Below are positions 1-8,038 of a stretch of 44,211 bases of DNA, piece after piece (positions within the stretch are counted from its first letter, which is position 1; each line of letters begins with the position of its first letter). The DNA comes from Clostridiales bacterium (GTDB lineage Bacteria > Bacillota > Clostridia > Saccharofermentanales > Saccharofermentanaceae), in NCBI GenBank assembly GCA_017427465.1, contig JAFRST010000058.1:1-44211 (forward strand), read 5' to 3'. The position numbers were made by a program, and so were the translations under genes. The notes below the pieces were generated by a model. The model was not told the DNA's origin. It saw nothing but the letters and a program-made list of their open reading frames with translations, and did not search any database.

Positions 1-133
1 CATCATCGTCATAACGGTTGCTTCTGCTGTTACGGTTGCTGCCGCTTCTGGATGAAGGATCAAACAAACATCCGCTGAGCATCGAGACAGCAAGAAGTGA
101 TGATAAAATTACCAAAAATACTTTCTTTTTCAT
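1..133 (-). CDS. Lipoprotein, N-terminal part, cut by window edge
   Basis: The first 44 codons of a gene that runs off the left edge. The start codon at 133 follows a GGAGG ribosome site about 7 nt upstream. Residues 1-22 form a lipoprotein signal peptide: a Lys-rich start, a hydrophobic core and the lipobox LSGC with the lipidated Cys at 22. After that comes a Ser/Arg/Asn-rich linker (SRSGSNRNSRSN) that turns acidic. The mature domain is outside the window, so no function can be given. It is too short to appear in an ORF list with a length cut-off, but the start signals are clear. Confidence 0.8.
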   Translation of the reverse strand, partial: MKKKVFLVILSSLLAVSMLSGCLFDPSSRSGSNRNSRSNRYDDD

Positions 134-174
134 AGTTTATACCTCCGCAGCACATATCCGGCTGCCAGCTCAGT

Positions 175-183
175 ATTATATCA
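175..183 (-). promoter_or_regulatory. Extended -10 promoter element of the left-edge lipoprotein
   Basis: On the minus strand TGATATAAT (TATAAT at 180-175 with an upstream TG) lies about 40 nt before the lipoprotein start. No good -35 is visible at the usual spacing, which fits an extended -10 promoter. Confidence 0.5.
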
Positions 184-226
184 CAAAGATTTTTTATAAG
201 AACCCGTATCTTTAAGGCAGTTCAAC

Positions 227-1336
227 TTACCTAAAAATGAAGTAAACACCGAGCAAAATAGCCAGGAAGATTATGTTCACGACCGTGAACGCGCCGATAT
301 AACTGACGCTCTTAGTCTTAGCTTTAGGGAGCGCTGCGTGGAACTTATAAGTGATAAGGCTCGCCATGCTCGCAATAAGAGTTCCGAGGCCGCCTAAGTT
401 CGTACCGATGACAAGAGCACTTCCGTTATCCGTAAAAGCTGACAGGAGCAGCGCTGCGGGAACGTTGCTTATAACCTGCGATGAAGCAATGGCAGTAAGC
501 GTCGGTGACTTTTCGACGATGGAAGATATAGCCTCATAAACTACTTCGATCCTGCCCATATTGCCTACGAATACGAAGAAGAAAACGAATGTGATTAGCA
601 GCGTATAATCCACGCCCTTAAAGGCTTTCGGGTCCATCAGGACCATTATGGATGCGACGAGGGCAAATATGATCAGGTAATGCATCATTCTTAATACGAC
701 CAAAAGGCTCAAAAGGAAAAGCAGGATGCATACGACTATCTTGATGCCCGGGATGTTCTCCTTAGCCTTCTCTTCCCTGTGCTCGATCTTCATGTCTTTG
801 CAGAGCACGAAAACAGCGATCGTTACGAGGATGAGCGAGCACAATGAATAAGGCAGCATCATCAGCATGAAGCTTCCTATCTCCATGTTGTAATGCGTAT
901 AAAGATAGATATTCTGCGGATTGCCGATAGGCGTCTGCATGCTTCCGAGGTTGGTCGCAACAGTCATGAGTATCAAAGTAAACGTCAGGGTTTTTCTGTC
1001 GTCAAAAGACTTCATCAGCGCGATCGCGAAAGGCACCAGCGTAACGAGCGTCACATCATTGGTCAGCACCATGCCCATAAAGAACGACATCCAGACGAGG
1101 ATGAGCGATACCATGCGCGAAGAATGTACCTTCGACAAAAGCTTATTCGTGAGCTTATCAAAGACCCCGAGTATAACGAGCTCACTGACGACGAGCATCA
1201 TGCAGAACAGGATCGCAAGCACTCTGAAATCAATGTATCCGGGATATTCCTTATCCGGGGGCACAAAAAAACAGGATACTACAGCGAGTATTCCTGAGAT
1301 AAATAAAACCGGGTCTTTCTTGATTCGTTCTAACAT
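227..1336 (-). CDS. SLC13/ArsB-type anion permease
   Basis: A 369-residue polytopic membrane protein with about ten to eleven hydrophobic segments. Residues 93-107 (NDVTLVTLVPFAIAL) and the motif TPIGNPQN at 135-142 are typical of the ion-transporter superfamily that includes the SLC13/DASS dicarboxylate carriers, CitM and ArsB. It is expected to move an anion (di- or tricarboxylate, or an oxyanion) across the cytoplasmic membrane; the substrate cannot be read from sequence. It is slightly shorter than typical members (about 400-430 residues). No ars genes lie nearby, so arsenite is not favoured. The start has only a G-run (GGGGGC) just before the ATG. Confidence 0.8.
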   Translation of the reverse strand: MLERIKKDPVLFISGILAVVSCFFVPPDKEYPGYIDFRVLAILFCMMLVVSELVILGVFDKLTNKLLSKVHSSRMVSLILVWMSFFMGMVLTNDVTLVTLVPFAIALMKSFDDRKTLTFTLILMTVATNLGSMQTPIGNPQNIYLYTHYNMEIGSFMLMMLPYSLCSLILVTIAVFVLCKDMKIEHREEKAKENIPGIKIVVCILLFLLSLLVVLRMMHYLIIFALVASIMVLMDPKAFKGVDYTLLITFVFFFVFVGNMGRIEVVYEAISSIVEKSPTLTAIASSQVISNVPAALLLSAFTDNGSALVIGTNLGGLGTLIASMASLITYKFHAALPKAKTKSVSYIGAFTVVNIIFLAILLGVYFIFR

Positions 1337-1346
1337 TGCGCCCCCG

Positions 1347-1375
1347 ATTGTACACCTATAACCCGGCTGTGTCGC
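1347..1375 (-). promoter_or_regulatory. Promoter of the SLC13-type permease
   Basis: Minus strand GCGACA (1375-1370), 17 bp spacer, TACAAT (1352-1347). The -10 ends only 10 nt before the ATG at 1336, so the mRNA leader would be just a few nucleotides long. Confidence 0.45.
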
Positions 1376-1416
1376 TATGATAATCGTAAATTGTCTCCGG
1401 CGAAAAACTTGTTTTT

Positions 1417-1444
1417 TTGGCCGAAATCAATAATGAAGTATAAT
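1417..1444 (+). promoter_or_regulatory. Promoter of the lipoprotein at 1472
   Basis: TTGGCC (1417-1422), 16 bp spacer, perfect TATAAT (1439-1444), 27 nt before the chosen start codon. Confidence 0.6.
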
Positions 1445-1471
1445 AGGGATTATTGCTTTACGAGGATAGAT

Positions 1472-2473
1472 ATGAAAAACAAGCTGATCGCATCGGTACT
1501 TATATTAGCTAATGTCTTTACGCTGGCATCATGTTCGATTTTCGGTAATACAGTCGAGACTGATACATCCGGAGCAGATGTCGATGATCCCCACTACACT
1601 GCGAGCGAGAAAGTCTACAAGGCTGTAAACGGGCTTACTGATGCGCTCGTGGCTTGTGACTATGAAAGCTTCGAAAGCTATTGCGCTGATACTCCCTCTA
1701 AGATGAAGACAGCCATGCCTTCACTCGATGAAGCCGCCCTCTATGACGATAACAAAGAGAATGACCCTGAGAATGAGCTCGTCGTAAGACACATGATCGC
1801 TTCAACAATTACATCAACCATCGACGTAGACAGTTTTAAAGAGAAGTCCAAAGGCAATATCTGCCTTATCGACGTTAAGTATTCTTACAAGGACTATAAC
1901 GTAATCCTTGAAAAGCGCGAGAAATTCATCAATACAGAAGATTTCAAGAGCCTCTTAACAGGTGTCAGCGATACGGTAGACTGTACGATCACCCTCGAAT
2001 TCAGCCTTACAAAAGGCGGCATAGTATTGAATAACCCTGATGATCTTACCGCTGTCTATGACTACGGGAACACAGACTTCGAGTATATGGAAAGCCTTTT
2101 TGATATGGTCGACAAGATCTATATGACAGGCGCTAACTGGGATCAGTTAACTGACAGTTACTACAACACCGACACATTCGAGATAGTCCTTACGATCGAC
2201 GAGCCCGGCGAATGGTTCGTCTGGAATTACATATACAGGGTCGCATCTGAGACTGAGCCCAAGTGGACTGACTACTATATCTCAGAGTACATTACCGAGG
2301 TTGACCCCACCGAGATTCACATAACCTATACTGCGGACAAGCCGTTCGAGGAGGGTTTATACTGCATCCTCTTCTACAATTCGTATGACAGCACGATAGT
2401 CGGCTACGAGTTCAATGTTTATAGTACAAAGCCTGATGTGACGGTCACTTCTGAGACTTCAGAGGAAGTGTAA
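1472..2473 (+). CDS. Uncharacterised lipoprotein
   Basis: 333 residues. An in-frame upstream ATG at 1391 exists, but the start at 1472 is preferred. It has GAGG 6 nt upstream, lies after the promoter, and begins a clean lipoprotein signal (MKNKLIASVL..., lipobox LASC, Cys21). The mature part is acidic and Thr/Ser/Asp-rich, without internal membrane segments, and is probably anchored to the outer face of the cytoplasmic membrane. The second half (about residues 235-320) has an alternating beta-like pattern (GEWFVWNYIYRV, PFEEGLYCILFYNS) that suggests an Ig-like or carbohydrate-binding fold, which is inference only. No family was recognised. Confidence 0.8.
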   Translation: MKNKLIASVLILANVFTLASCSIFGNTVETDTSGADVDDPHYTASEKVYKAVNGLTDALVACDYESFESYCADTPSKMKTAMPSLDEAALYDDNKENDPENELVVRHMIASTITSTIDVDSFKEKSKGNICLIDVKYSYKDYNVILEKREKFINTEDFKSLLTGVSDTVDCTITLEFSLTKGGIVLNNPDDLTAVYDYGNTDFEYMESLFDMVDKIYMTGANWDQLTDSYYNTDTFEIVLTIDEPGEWFVWNYIYRVASETEPKWTDYYISEYITEVDPTEIHITYTADKPFEEGLYCILFYNSYDSTIVGYEFNVYSTKPDVTVTSETSEEV

Positions 2474-2496
2474 CATTGTTACACTTCTTTATTTTT
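2465..2496 (+). terminator. Intrinsic terminator of the lipoprotein gene
   Basis: Perfect 10-bp stem GAAGTGTAAC / GTTACACTTC with a 3-nt loop, followed by TTTATTTTT. The stop codon lies inside the stem. Confidence 0.85.
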
Positions 2497-2628
2497 GCGG
2501 GTTTTGACGGGTATCGCGTGCTTTTGCACTTTTTAACGGTTGGTTTTAGCTATTGATGTCTTAATGACGTGTTTTCCCGCTTATGGCGGCTAGGTTTTTT
2601 CATGAATTCCAGATTTTTTGCTTTTTAT

Positions 2629-2810
2629 GAAAAGATTTAAGTGTGATTTTTTCGCGAAAAGCCGAAAATGCTATTTTATGAAAAGAATTTGCTAAAACCT
2701 TTTCTCGAAAAGCTGAAAATGCGATTTTCAGAAAAGAATTTGCTTAAAACTTTTCTGAAAAAGTCAAAAACGCAATTCCACGAAAAGAATCTGCTAAAAA
2801 CTTTTCGCGA
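2629..2810. repeat. Array A: four 51-bp units with small inverted repeats
   Basis: The word GAAAAGA recurs at 2629, 2680, 2731 and 2782, exactly 51 bp apart. In the last three units it opens a GAAAAG...CTTTTC inverted repeat with the core AATTTGCTAAAA. The array fills much of the 521-bp convergent gap 2474-2994 between a plus-strand lipoprotein gene and a minus-strand ABC permease gene. The rest of the gap holds the two terminators and further A/T-rich GAAAA/TTTTC words up to about 2890. No convincing gene lies there: a 77-codon frame at 2668-2901 simply translates the repeats. Confidence 0.75.
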
Positions 2811-2923
2811 TTTCAAAAAAAGTTCTAATTGTGAAAAAACCAGCTGCTACTCTTTTCGCAAAACGGGGAAAACTAAGAATCGTGAAAAAAATCGCCACTG
2901 ATAAAACACCATCAGAAATACCA

Positions 2924-2962
2924 CAAAAAAGGCTGTCCGGCTTTTTACAGCAACGGACAGCC
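2924..2962 (-). terminator. Intrinsic terminator of the ABC exporter operon
   Basis: On the minus strand GGCTGTCCG / CGGACAGCC form a 9-bp stem followed by TTTTTTG, about 32 nt after the permease stop codon. Confidence 0.85.
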
Positions 2963-2994
2963 CTGATAATTAAAGCTGAAAGTCTCGGGCAGCC

Positions 2995-4698
2995 TTACCT
3001 TCTCCCCAAAAACTTAGGCAGCAGGAACGATACCAGGAAGCCGATGGCGAAGTTGATCACAAGTCCGATCGCAAGTGCGATGAGGAGCTGGTGGAACATG
3101 ACACCGATCAATATGGCGATCGCCGAAGGGCCTAAGCCGAAGTACATGAACAAGATCTGAACGACGGTCTTGATCGTCTTTGCTGATTCGCCCGGTATTG
3201 ACAGGGCGATGAATGTTCCGACGGTTGTCGCAAAGAAACTGACCGACAGTATAAACAGATAGAACATCAATGCCATCAGGGGATTTACTTGAAGTACTAA
3301 GGTGATCAATACCATCGGCAAAGCCAGGTCGATCGCTGTTACTGCAAGGCAGCCCAGAAGCGAATAGAATATCTTTGAATAACCATTCTCCGGGATCAGG
3401 AGGAAGAACTCACGCGAAGTGTCTTCCCTGATGGGGTCGCCCAGTGTTCGGTAGAACGATATGGCTGCAAGTGCCGAAGCCGGGATGAAGAACATATCGC
3501 CCGCGCCGTATTTCTTGACCATGAAGCAAAGGAAGCCTGCGACTAGGATATATATGATCATTACCGTCGAGAATATCTTGAGCTTGGCGAATCTGAATCT
3601 GTTGAAGACAGCTTTATAGAAGAACACGTTCGCTCCGGAACCGTAATGGAAGCCGTCACGTTCGAGTGATGCCTTGCGCTCCTTTTCGCGGATAACGGTA
3701 GCACCGTTTGATGCTCTTCTTGCGTTCTCGATAGCTTCTGCTTTGCGCTCGGCTGCGAACATGGCATCTTCATAGAAGTCAGCCTTCATCTTCCAGATAA
3801 AGAAGATGACGAGCATGCAGGAGACGAGGAAGAGTCCGAGATAGATCAGGGATAACCAGACCTCACCGGTGATCGCATAATACGAGATGCCTCTGAGCCA
3901 GCCCCAGAACGGGATCCAGTGAGTCGAAGGGCTTGCGAAGAAGTTAAACACTGCCGGTACGATCTCCTGCTTTGAGATCATTACGTAAGCGATAAATCCC
4001 AAGCCGATAAGGCCGTAGAAAGCGATGAGGAACTTATTGATATTCTCGGTTCCGCCCTCGATCTTCGACGTGATCGTATAGAAAGCGACCTGGATCAATG
4101 TGCTTATCATGAGGATAAGCATATATACGACGACGCAGGAAAAAGCGCCCCAAAGGCTGAATCCAAACCCGTTCATAAGGTTCGGCACCTGATATAACAT
4201 GAACAATGAGAAGAACAGCGATATGCCGAGTGCACATGTGAGCCTGAACAACAGTACTGACTGCGGCTTCAAGGGCGCTGAGAACATCATCGTTACATCA
4301 GCCGGCTGGAAGATCTTGCCGGAGCTCTTGGAATTCGCGACATTCGTTGCAAGAATGACCAGGAACAACGCTGAGATCAGGATATCCACGACATTTGCCG
4401 TGGAGATATCATACTTTTTCATGACATTGGAGAAGCGTTCTCCGGCGCTGAAATTGAACTCAATCTCATCTTCGCTGTCTGAGGCATCCTCATCCGTCTC
4501 AGCAGAATCATCAATCGATTCTATGATAGAAGAGGCTGCACCGTTCTCCTTTGCAGCCTTGGAGAAAACAGTTCCCATGATGCCGCCGATAAGACCGCCT
4601 CCGACCATCAGGATCAGGAATATGGCGACCCATGTCTTCAGCAGCTTCTTAAGTGTATTAAGAAGTGAGTGGGTGGCGTAATAGAAAAACAGTCTCAT
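2995..4698 (-). CDS. ABC exporter membrane subunit
   Basis: 567 residues, rich in membrane segments. An N-terminal helix (about 15-38) is followed by an acidic extracytoplasmic stretch (about 60-90), then a multi-helix region, a charged cytoplasmic loop (about 300-350), and a C-terminal group of helices. Length and layout fit the putative ABC exporter permease family found in Clostridia. The start overlaps the ATPase stop by four bases (ATGA), so the two are translationally coupled and form one transporter. The cargo is unknown. The LytTR/DUF3021 pair lies just upstream in the same direction, a context common for ABC-2-type exporters. Confidence 0.8.
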   Translation of the reverse strand: MRLFFYYATHSLLNTLKKLLKTWVAIFLILMVGGGLIGGIMGTVFSKAAKENGAASSIIESIDDSAETDEDASDSEDEIEFNFSAGERFSNVMKKYDISTANVVDILISALFLVILATNVANSKSSGKIFQPADVTMMFSAPLKPQSVLLFRLTCALGISLFFSLFMLYQVPNLMNGFGFSLWGAFSCVVVYMLILMISTLIQVAFYTITSKIEGGTENINKFLIAFYGLIGLGFIAYVMISKQEIVPAVFNFFASPSTHWIPFWGWLRGISYYAITGEVWLSLIYLGLFLVSCMLVIFFIWKMKADFYEDAMFAAERKAEAIENARRASNGATVIREKERKASLERDGFHYGSGANVFFYKAVFNRFRFAKLKIFSTVMIIYILVAGFLCFMVKKYGAGDMFFIPASALAAISFYRTLGDPIREDTSREFFLLIPENGYSKIFYSLLGCLAVTAIDLALPMVLITLVLQVNPLMALMFYLFILSVSFFATTVGTFIALSIPGESAKTIKTVVQILFMYFGLGPSAIAILIGVMFHQLLIALAIGLVINFAIGFLVSFLLPKFLGRR

Positions 4699-5444
4699 CG
4701 CTCTTCTCCTGCCTTCTCACTCTCACTGCTGCTGACGGCTTCCTTCTCGATGCCTTCGGTGACCTCGAAAAACAGGTCTTCCAATGACTTGCCGCTGCCT
4801 TCGATCTCGCTGCGCGTAACGTTTGCGCGGATCTTGCCGCTCTGCATGATTATCGTTCTGTCCCAGAGCATATCGACACTGTCGATGATGTGCGTACTGA
4901 TGAACAGCGTCTTTCCTGCCTTGCGCATCTCTTCGATATAGAGCTTAAGCTCCTTGATGGCATGAGGATCGAGGCCTAACATAGGCTCGTCGAGCAGGAT
5001 GTAATCAGGATCAGGCAAGAGCCCCAGGCAGAGATTTAACTTCTGCTGCATACCCTTAGAGAGTTCGTCGCCAAACTTCTTGCGCTTATCATCGAGCTCA
5101 AAGCGCTCGAGCAGCATGTTGATCCTGTCCTTGTAATTCGTAAGTCTGTAGGCACGTGCGATAAATTCCATGTGTTCTGCAACAGTTAATGTCGGATACA
5201 AAGAAGGCATCTCGGGAATATAGCCCAGATATTTGCGTGCCTCTGTGGTCTTTGTGCTCGTTCCGTTGATCGTAATAGATCCGTTGTACTTGAGGAATCC
5301 GATGATCGACTTGATGATCGTACTCTTGCCGGCGCCGTTAGGTCCCAAAAGGACTGTCAGTGTACCGGGCTCCAGATTGAAAGATACATCATCGCATGCA
5401 AGGTTTTTGCCGTAACGCTTGGTTACGTTCTTGACTTCTAACAT
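4695..5444 (-). CDS. ABC transporter ATP-binding subunit
   Basis: 249 residues, complete. It has Walker A GPNGAGKS at 34-41, signature LSKGMQQ at 128-134, Walker B YILLDEP at 148-154 and a switch His in ISTHIID. It belongs to the group that energises ABC-2-type exporters. The tail after about residue 225 is Glu/Ser-rich and likely disordered. It is the first gene of the exporter pair and is preceded by an AGGGGG ribosome site. A palindrome (5463-5485) sits in its 5' leader. The cytoplasmic ATPase partners with the permease at 2995-4698. Confidence 0.92.
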   Translation of the reverse strand: MLEVKNVTKRYGKNLACDDVSFNLEPGTLTVLLGPNGAGKSTIIKSIIGFLKYNGSITINGTSTKTTEARKYLGYIPEMPSLYPTLTVAEHMEFIARAYRLTNYKDRINMLLERFELDDKRKKFGDELSKGMQQKLNLCLGLLPDPDYILLDEPMLGLDPHAIKELKLYIEEMRKAGKTLFISTHIIDSVDMLWDRTIIMQSGKIRANVTRSEIEGSGKSLEDLFFEVTEGIEKEAVSSSESEKAGEER

Positions 5445-5462
5445 ATTCTATTACCCCCTAAT

Positions 5463-5485
5463 CCAATACAAATGCTTTGCATTGG
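5463..5485. promoter_or_regulatory. Palindrome upstream of the ABC ATPase gene
   Basis: CCAATaCAAA-tgc-TTTGcATTGG: 9 of 10 positions pair across a 3-nt centre. It lies about 20 nt before the ATPase start and about 60 nt after the DUF3021 gene. It has no T-run, so an operator or RNA hairpin is likelier than a terminator. Confidence 0.5.
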
Positions 5486-5542
5486 TTGATATTTTGCCAC
5501 TCGCGAAAACCTTTATCAAGATTTTTTGCTTCAAGTTAAGGC

Positions 5543-5983
5543 TTAGTTAAGATTGCGTGCGGTATATTCTTTTAATTTTGCCGTATATTCGCGCGCACGC
5601 TTGCGCATTACAAAAACATCGATAAGTATGCACGACACATAAGAAGCCACAACAATGGCACCGAGAGTGATCCACAATGCCGGTGTACCTATTCCCACAA
5701 AGATGCCCATCAGATAGAACATCAGTACTTCAACGGGAATAAACAAAAGGAAAAATACGGTAAGGCAGAATACAAAGCCTTTTTTCTTCATAAACTTCGT
5801 GCAGAAAGAGAATACGAAGCACAGCGATCCCCATGCGCACAGTGCGAGGACTTTGAGAAGAAATACCGCTGATATGTTCCCGTCGCCTGCAAAAGATGCG
5901 AGCATTACACATAATACGAGCCAGGCAAATGAGAATGCCAGTGCGTTTCTGAAATATACCAATAATTTCTTTATGTCTTCCAT
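5543..5983 (-). CDS. DUF3021-type membrane protein, LytTR partner
   Basis: 146 residues with four strongly hydrophobic segments (roughly 14-32, 42-62, 70-95, 100-125) and a basic C-terminus. This is the topology of the DUF3021 family, which is usually encoded directly after a single-domain LytTR regulator. Only one base separates it from the regulator stop, and its ribosome site GGAGGG lies within the last codons of that gene. In known pairs the membrane protein is thought to restrain or sense for the regulator; that role is inferred here. Confidence 0.8.
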   Translation of the reverse strand: MEDIKKLLVYFRNALAFSFAWLVLCVMLASFAGDGNISAVFLLKVLALCAWGSLCFVFSFCTKFMKKKGFVFCLTVFFLLFIPVEVLMFYLMGIFVGIGTPALWITLGAIVVASYVSCILIDVFVMRKRAREYTAKLKEYTARNLN

Positions 5984-5984
5984 A

Positions 5985-6425
5985 TTATCCCTCCAGACCG
6001 ATGAGCGACTTGAGCGCTCTGGCGTAGCGGCGTGAGATCACGATGACCTCATCATTTTCGAGAGTTGCAAGAATGTTTCTCGTGACTTCAGGCTTAAGGC
6101 TTTTTATCCTGTCGAGATTGACTATCACTGACTTGGAGCACCTGAAAAACGTCTTCTCGTCTAACATTTCCTCGAGCTCGTAAAGGCGCTTTTCCGTATG
6201 GAAAACATTTCGCGATGTATAAAGAAATGTCTTCTTATCTACTGACTCGATATAAAAGATCGAGCTTATGTCGATGTTATGAGTCTGACCTTCGGAAGTG
6301 CCCGTTATGCGCTCATCGAAGCGGCTGATATATCTTTTAAGCCTCTCGGTCTCACCCGTAACTTCTTTGCAGTGGATCTCTACCAGCGTGCCGGAATCGA
6401 TATCATTCTTTATCGCGACTTTCAT
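5985..6425 (-). CDS. LytTR-type transcriptional regulator without receiver domain
   Basis: 146 residues. Residues about 45-143 form a LytTR DNA-binding domain: IDISSIFYIESVDKKTFLYT, then FFRCSKSVIVNLDRIKSL and a C-terminal IVISRRYARALKSLIG. There is no phosphoacceptor receiver domain, so the signal probably comes through the DUF3021 membrane protein encoded next. Such regulators bind paired direct repeats about two helical turns apart. A fitting 22-bp-spaced repeat lies at 7179-7212. GAGG lies 5 nt before the start codon. Confidence 0.88.
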   Translation of the reverse strand: MKVAIKNDIDSGTLVEIHCKEVTGETERLKRYISRFDERITGTSEGQTHNIDISSIFYIESVDKKTFLYTSRNVFHTEKRLYELEEMLDEKTFFRCSKSVIVNLDRIKSLKPEVTRNILATLENDEVIVISRRYARALKSLIGLEG

Positions 6426-6452
6426 AGTAACCTCTTAACCCCAAGAAGATCA

Positions 6453-6502
6453 GGAAAGCGCCGGACCTGCCGGAGTATGTGACCGGTCCGGACGCTCCTT
6501 CC
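6453..6502 (-). terminator. Long GC-rich hairpin between membrane protein and LytTR genes
   Basis: The arms GGAAAGCGCCGGACC (6453-6467) and GGTCCGGACGCTCCTTCC (6485-6502) pair over about 14 bp with small bulges. There is no clear T-run on either strand, so it may end or attenuate transcription from the gene at 6512-7114 into the LytTR gene. Confidence 0.5.
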
Positions 6503-6511
6503 TATTCCCCA

Positions 6512-7114
6512 TTATAATTCAACAGCAGGGGTTTTTGAGGCAGATAATTTCCTGCATTCGGCAAGCAGCGAAACAGAAGTTATGATCTGGCATATGACCA
6601 AAAACACTCCCATAACGATGTTGCCGAAAACACATGCTGTCAAAAGCGAACCGAGCGTTACAATGATCGACATTACTAAATAAGTTTTGCTCTCATAAAC
6701 CCATGCGAAAGGCATAAGATGCGCACCGAAGATCATACCGTAGAGCATCATCATGACTTCTGGATTTTTTGAGAACGCCCACATTACGATGAGCAGATAA
6801 AGGACCTGATTACAAGTGCAAAGAATACCTAATTTGTTTACCGGATTATCGCTCTTCTTAAAACTGTCGGCGCCGATGATCTTTGAGAACAGCAAAGTCA
6901 ACGGGACAAGAAATACCGGGCAGCAGAATGTAAGAAGATTCATCATGTAAAGGCTTAACGGAAGAATGCGGATAATGGTGATCATCGTCCACAGGATGAC
7001 TGATGCCATCATGAACGGAGCGCCCTTCATCTGCGTGATCTCTGCTTCGCGGCGCAGTTCGTTTAAGCTTGTCTTGGGAGCTGTGATAACAGCTGTGTTT
7101 GTTATGTTTTTCAT
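6512..7114 (-). CDS. Polytopic membrane protein, unknown function
   Basis: 200 residues with a soluble start of about 32 residues (TSLNELRREAEITQMKG) and then about six hydrophobic segments. Length and layout resemble small multi-helix integral membrane proteins sometimes listed as DUF7010, but I am not certain of the family. AAGGAGG precedes the ATG. It has its own strong promoter (7142-7169) with a tandem direct repeat immediately upstream, so it is likely a regulated gene. A strong hairpin follows it, before the LytTR gene in the same direction. Confidence 0.65.
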   Translation of the reverse strand: MKNITNTAVITAPKTSLNELRREAEITQMKGAPFMMASVILWTMITIIRILPLSLYMMNLLTFCCPVFLVPLTLLFSKIIGADSFKKSDNPVNKLGILCTCNQVLYLLIVMWAFSKNPEVMMMLYGMIFGAHLMPFAWVYESKTYLVMSIIVTLGSLLTACVFGNIVMGVFLVICQIITSVSLLAECRKLSASKTPAVEL

Positions 7115-7141
7115 GGTAAGTTCCTCCTTGGTTTTAAGGCC

Positions 7142-7169
7142 ATTATATCGGCCGTAAAACCCTGCTCAA
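7142..7169 (-). promoter_or_regulatory. Promoter of the membrane protein at 6512
   Basis: Minus strand TTGAGC (7169-7164), 16 bp spacer, perfect TATAAT (7147-7142). The predicted transcription start is near 7135. Confidence 0.7.
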
Positions 7170-7178
7170 GGGCTTGGC

Positions 7179-7212
7179 AACCAAGCGGTACAAAGGAGGA
7201 AACCAAGCGGTA
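7179..7212. promoter_or_regulatory. Tandem 12-bp direct repeat, candidate LytTR operator
   Basis: AACCAAGCGGTA occurs twice without mismatch, at 7179-7190 and 7201-7212, a 22-bp period. Relative to the predicted start near 7135 the copies cover about -44 to -55 and -66 to -77. That position and spacing suit an activator bound on one face of the helix. It lies between the promoter -35 and the stop codon of the preceding gene. Confidence 0.6.
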
Positions 7213-7215
7213 ATA

Positions 7216-7932
7216 TCAGTCTTCTATAGTGCCGTCCCAGTAGTATTCTTCTATGATCTCACCGGTCTTTGCATCGAAATTAATATAGCTGAAATCATTG
7301 ATGGTGAAAGCGTAATAAATGACATCCTTCTCCTCGTCATAGCAGAGAAGATATTGTCCGTAAATACCTTTAGAATGATAATCATTAAGAAGATCGGAGT
7401 GATCTTCCGCGCGCTCGTACACTATGTCGAAAAGTTCTTCAGGATCCATTATCCCGGTCTTGTCCAATTGCTTGTCACAAGGCCTGCTCCTGCTCGCGAT
7501 CACTATATTGGGCTCGGGATCATCATAATCAGTAGCATAGAAAACTTCGGGGACCACTACGCCGTCAATGACCTGCCTTGCATAGAATCTCCAAGTATTT
7601 TCCATTTCAACCCAATTGCAGCCTGTCACATAGATATCTGAAGTGAGCTTTTTATCCACTGCTTCGAGATAATCCATCATGTCTTTTTTCTCTTTATCAG
7701 TATAATTGCCGGGACTGTAAATGTTATCGGAATAAATGATGTGGTCTCCCACTTTGCCTGCGATATTGACCATAAAAGCATTTGATTCTTCAGCAGTCGT
7801 CGCGGCAGTATTGTTATATCTGCGCCTTGAATCTCTTCTGTCAGTACTCTTCTTTCCGCAAGCTGTTACACACCCAGCAACAGCAGCGGCAGCCAGCACC
7901 CCGCAAATGACACCCTTGATATTTCCGCGCAT
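7216..7932 (-). CDS. Uncharacterised lipoprotein
   Basis: 238 residues from the ATG at 7932, which has GGAGGG 8 nt upstream; the longer frame from 7965 lacks such a site. The signal peptide has two possible lipoboxes (VAGC, Cys21; VTAC, Cys25). A basic, Ser/Thr-rich linker is followed by an acidic domain that ends in FDAKTGEIIEEYYWDGTIED. That ending resembles the strand-rich close of PepSY-like domains; this is a weak similarity. Probably located at the outer face of the membrane. Function unknown. Confidence 0.75.
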   Translation of the reverse strand: MRGNIKGVICGVLAAAAVAGCVTACGKKSTDRRDSRRRYNNTAATTAEESNAFMVNIAGKVGDHIIYSDNIYSPGNYTDKEKKDMMDYLEAVDKKLTSDIYVTGCNWVEMENTWRFYARQVIDGVVVPEVFYATDYDDPEPNIVIASRSRPCDKQLDKTGIMDPEELFDIVYERAEDHSDLLNDYHSKGIYGQYLLCYDEEKDVIYYAFTINDFSYINFDAKTGEIIEEYYWDGTIED

Positions 7933-8038
7933 AATAAACCCTCCGAATGAATCAGTTACTATCAATACAATCCGGAGGGTAAAAATGTTGCACTAAAATG
8001 CGGATAAAGATTCTTTCAAATGGCACTTGATAAACAGA

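Noticed and set aside
1391..1471. Upstream ATG of the first complete lipoprotein
   Set aside because: It would place extra residues ahead of the signal peptide and has no ribosome site; the promoter lies within this stretch.
2668..2901. 77-codon frame encoding EKNLLKTF repeats
   Set aside because: It only translates the 51-bp array, has no good ribosome site and no homology-like features. The repeat length being a multiple of three keeps it open.
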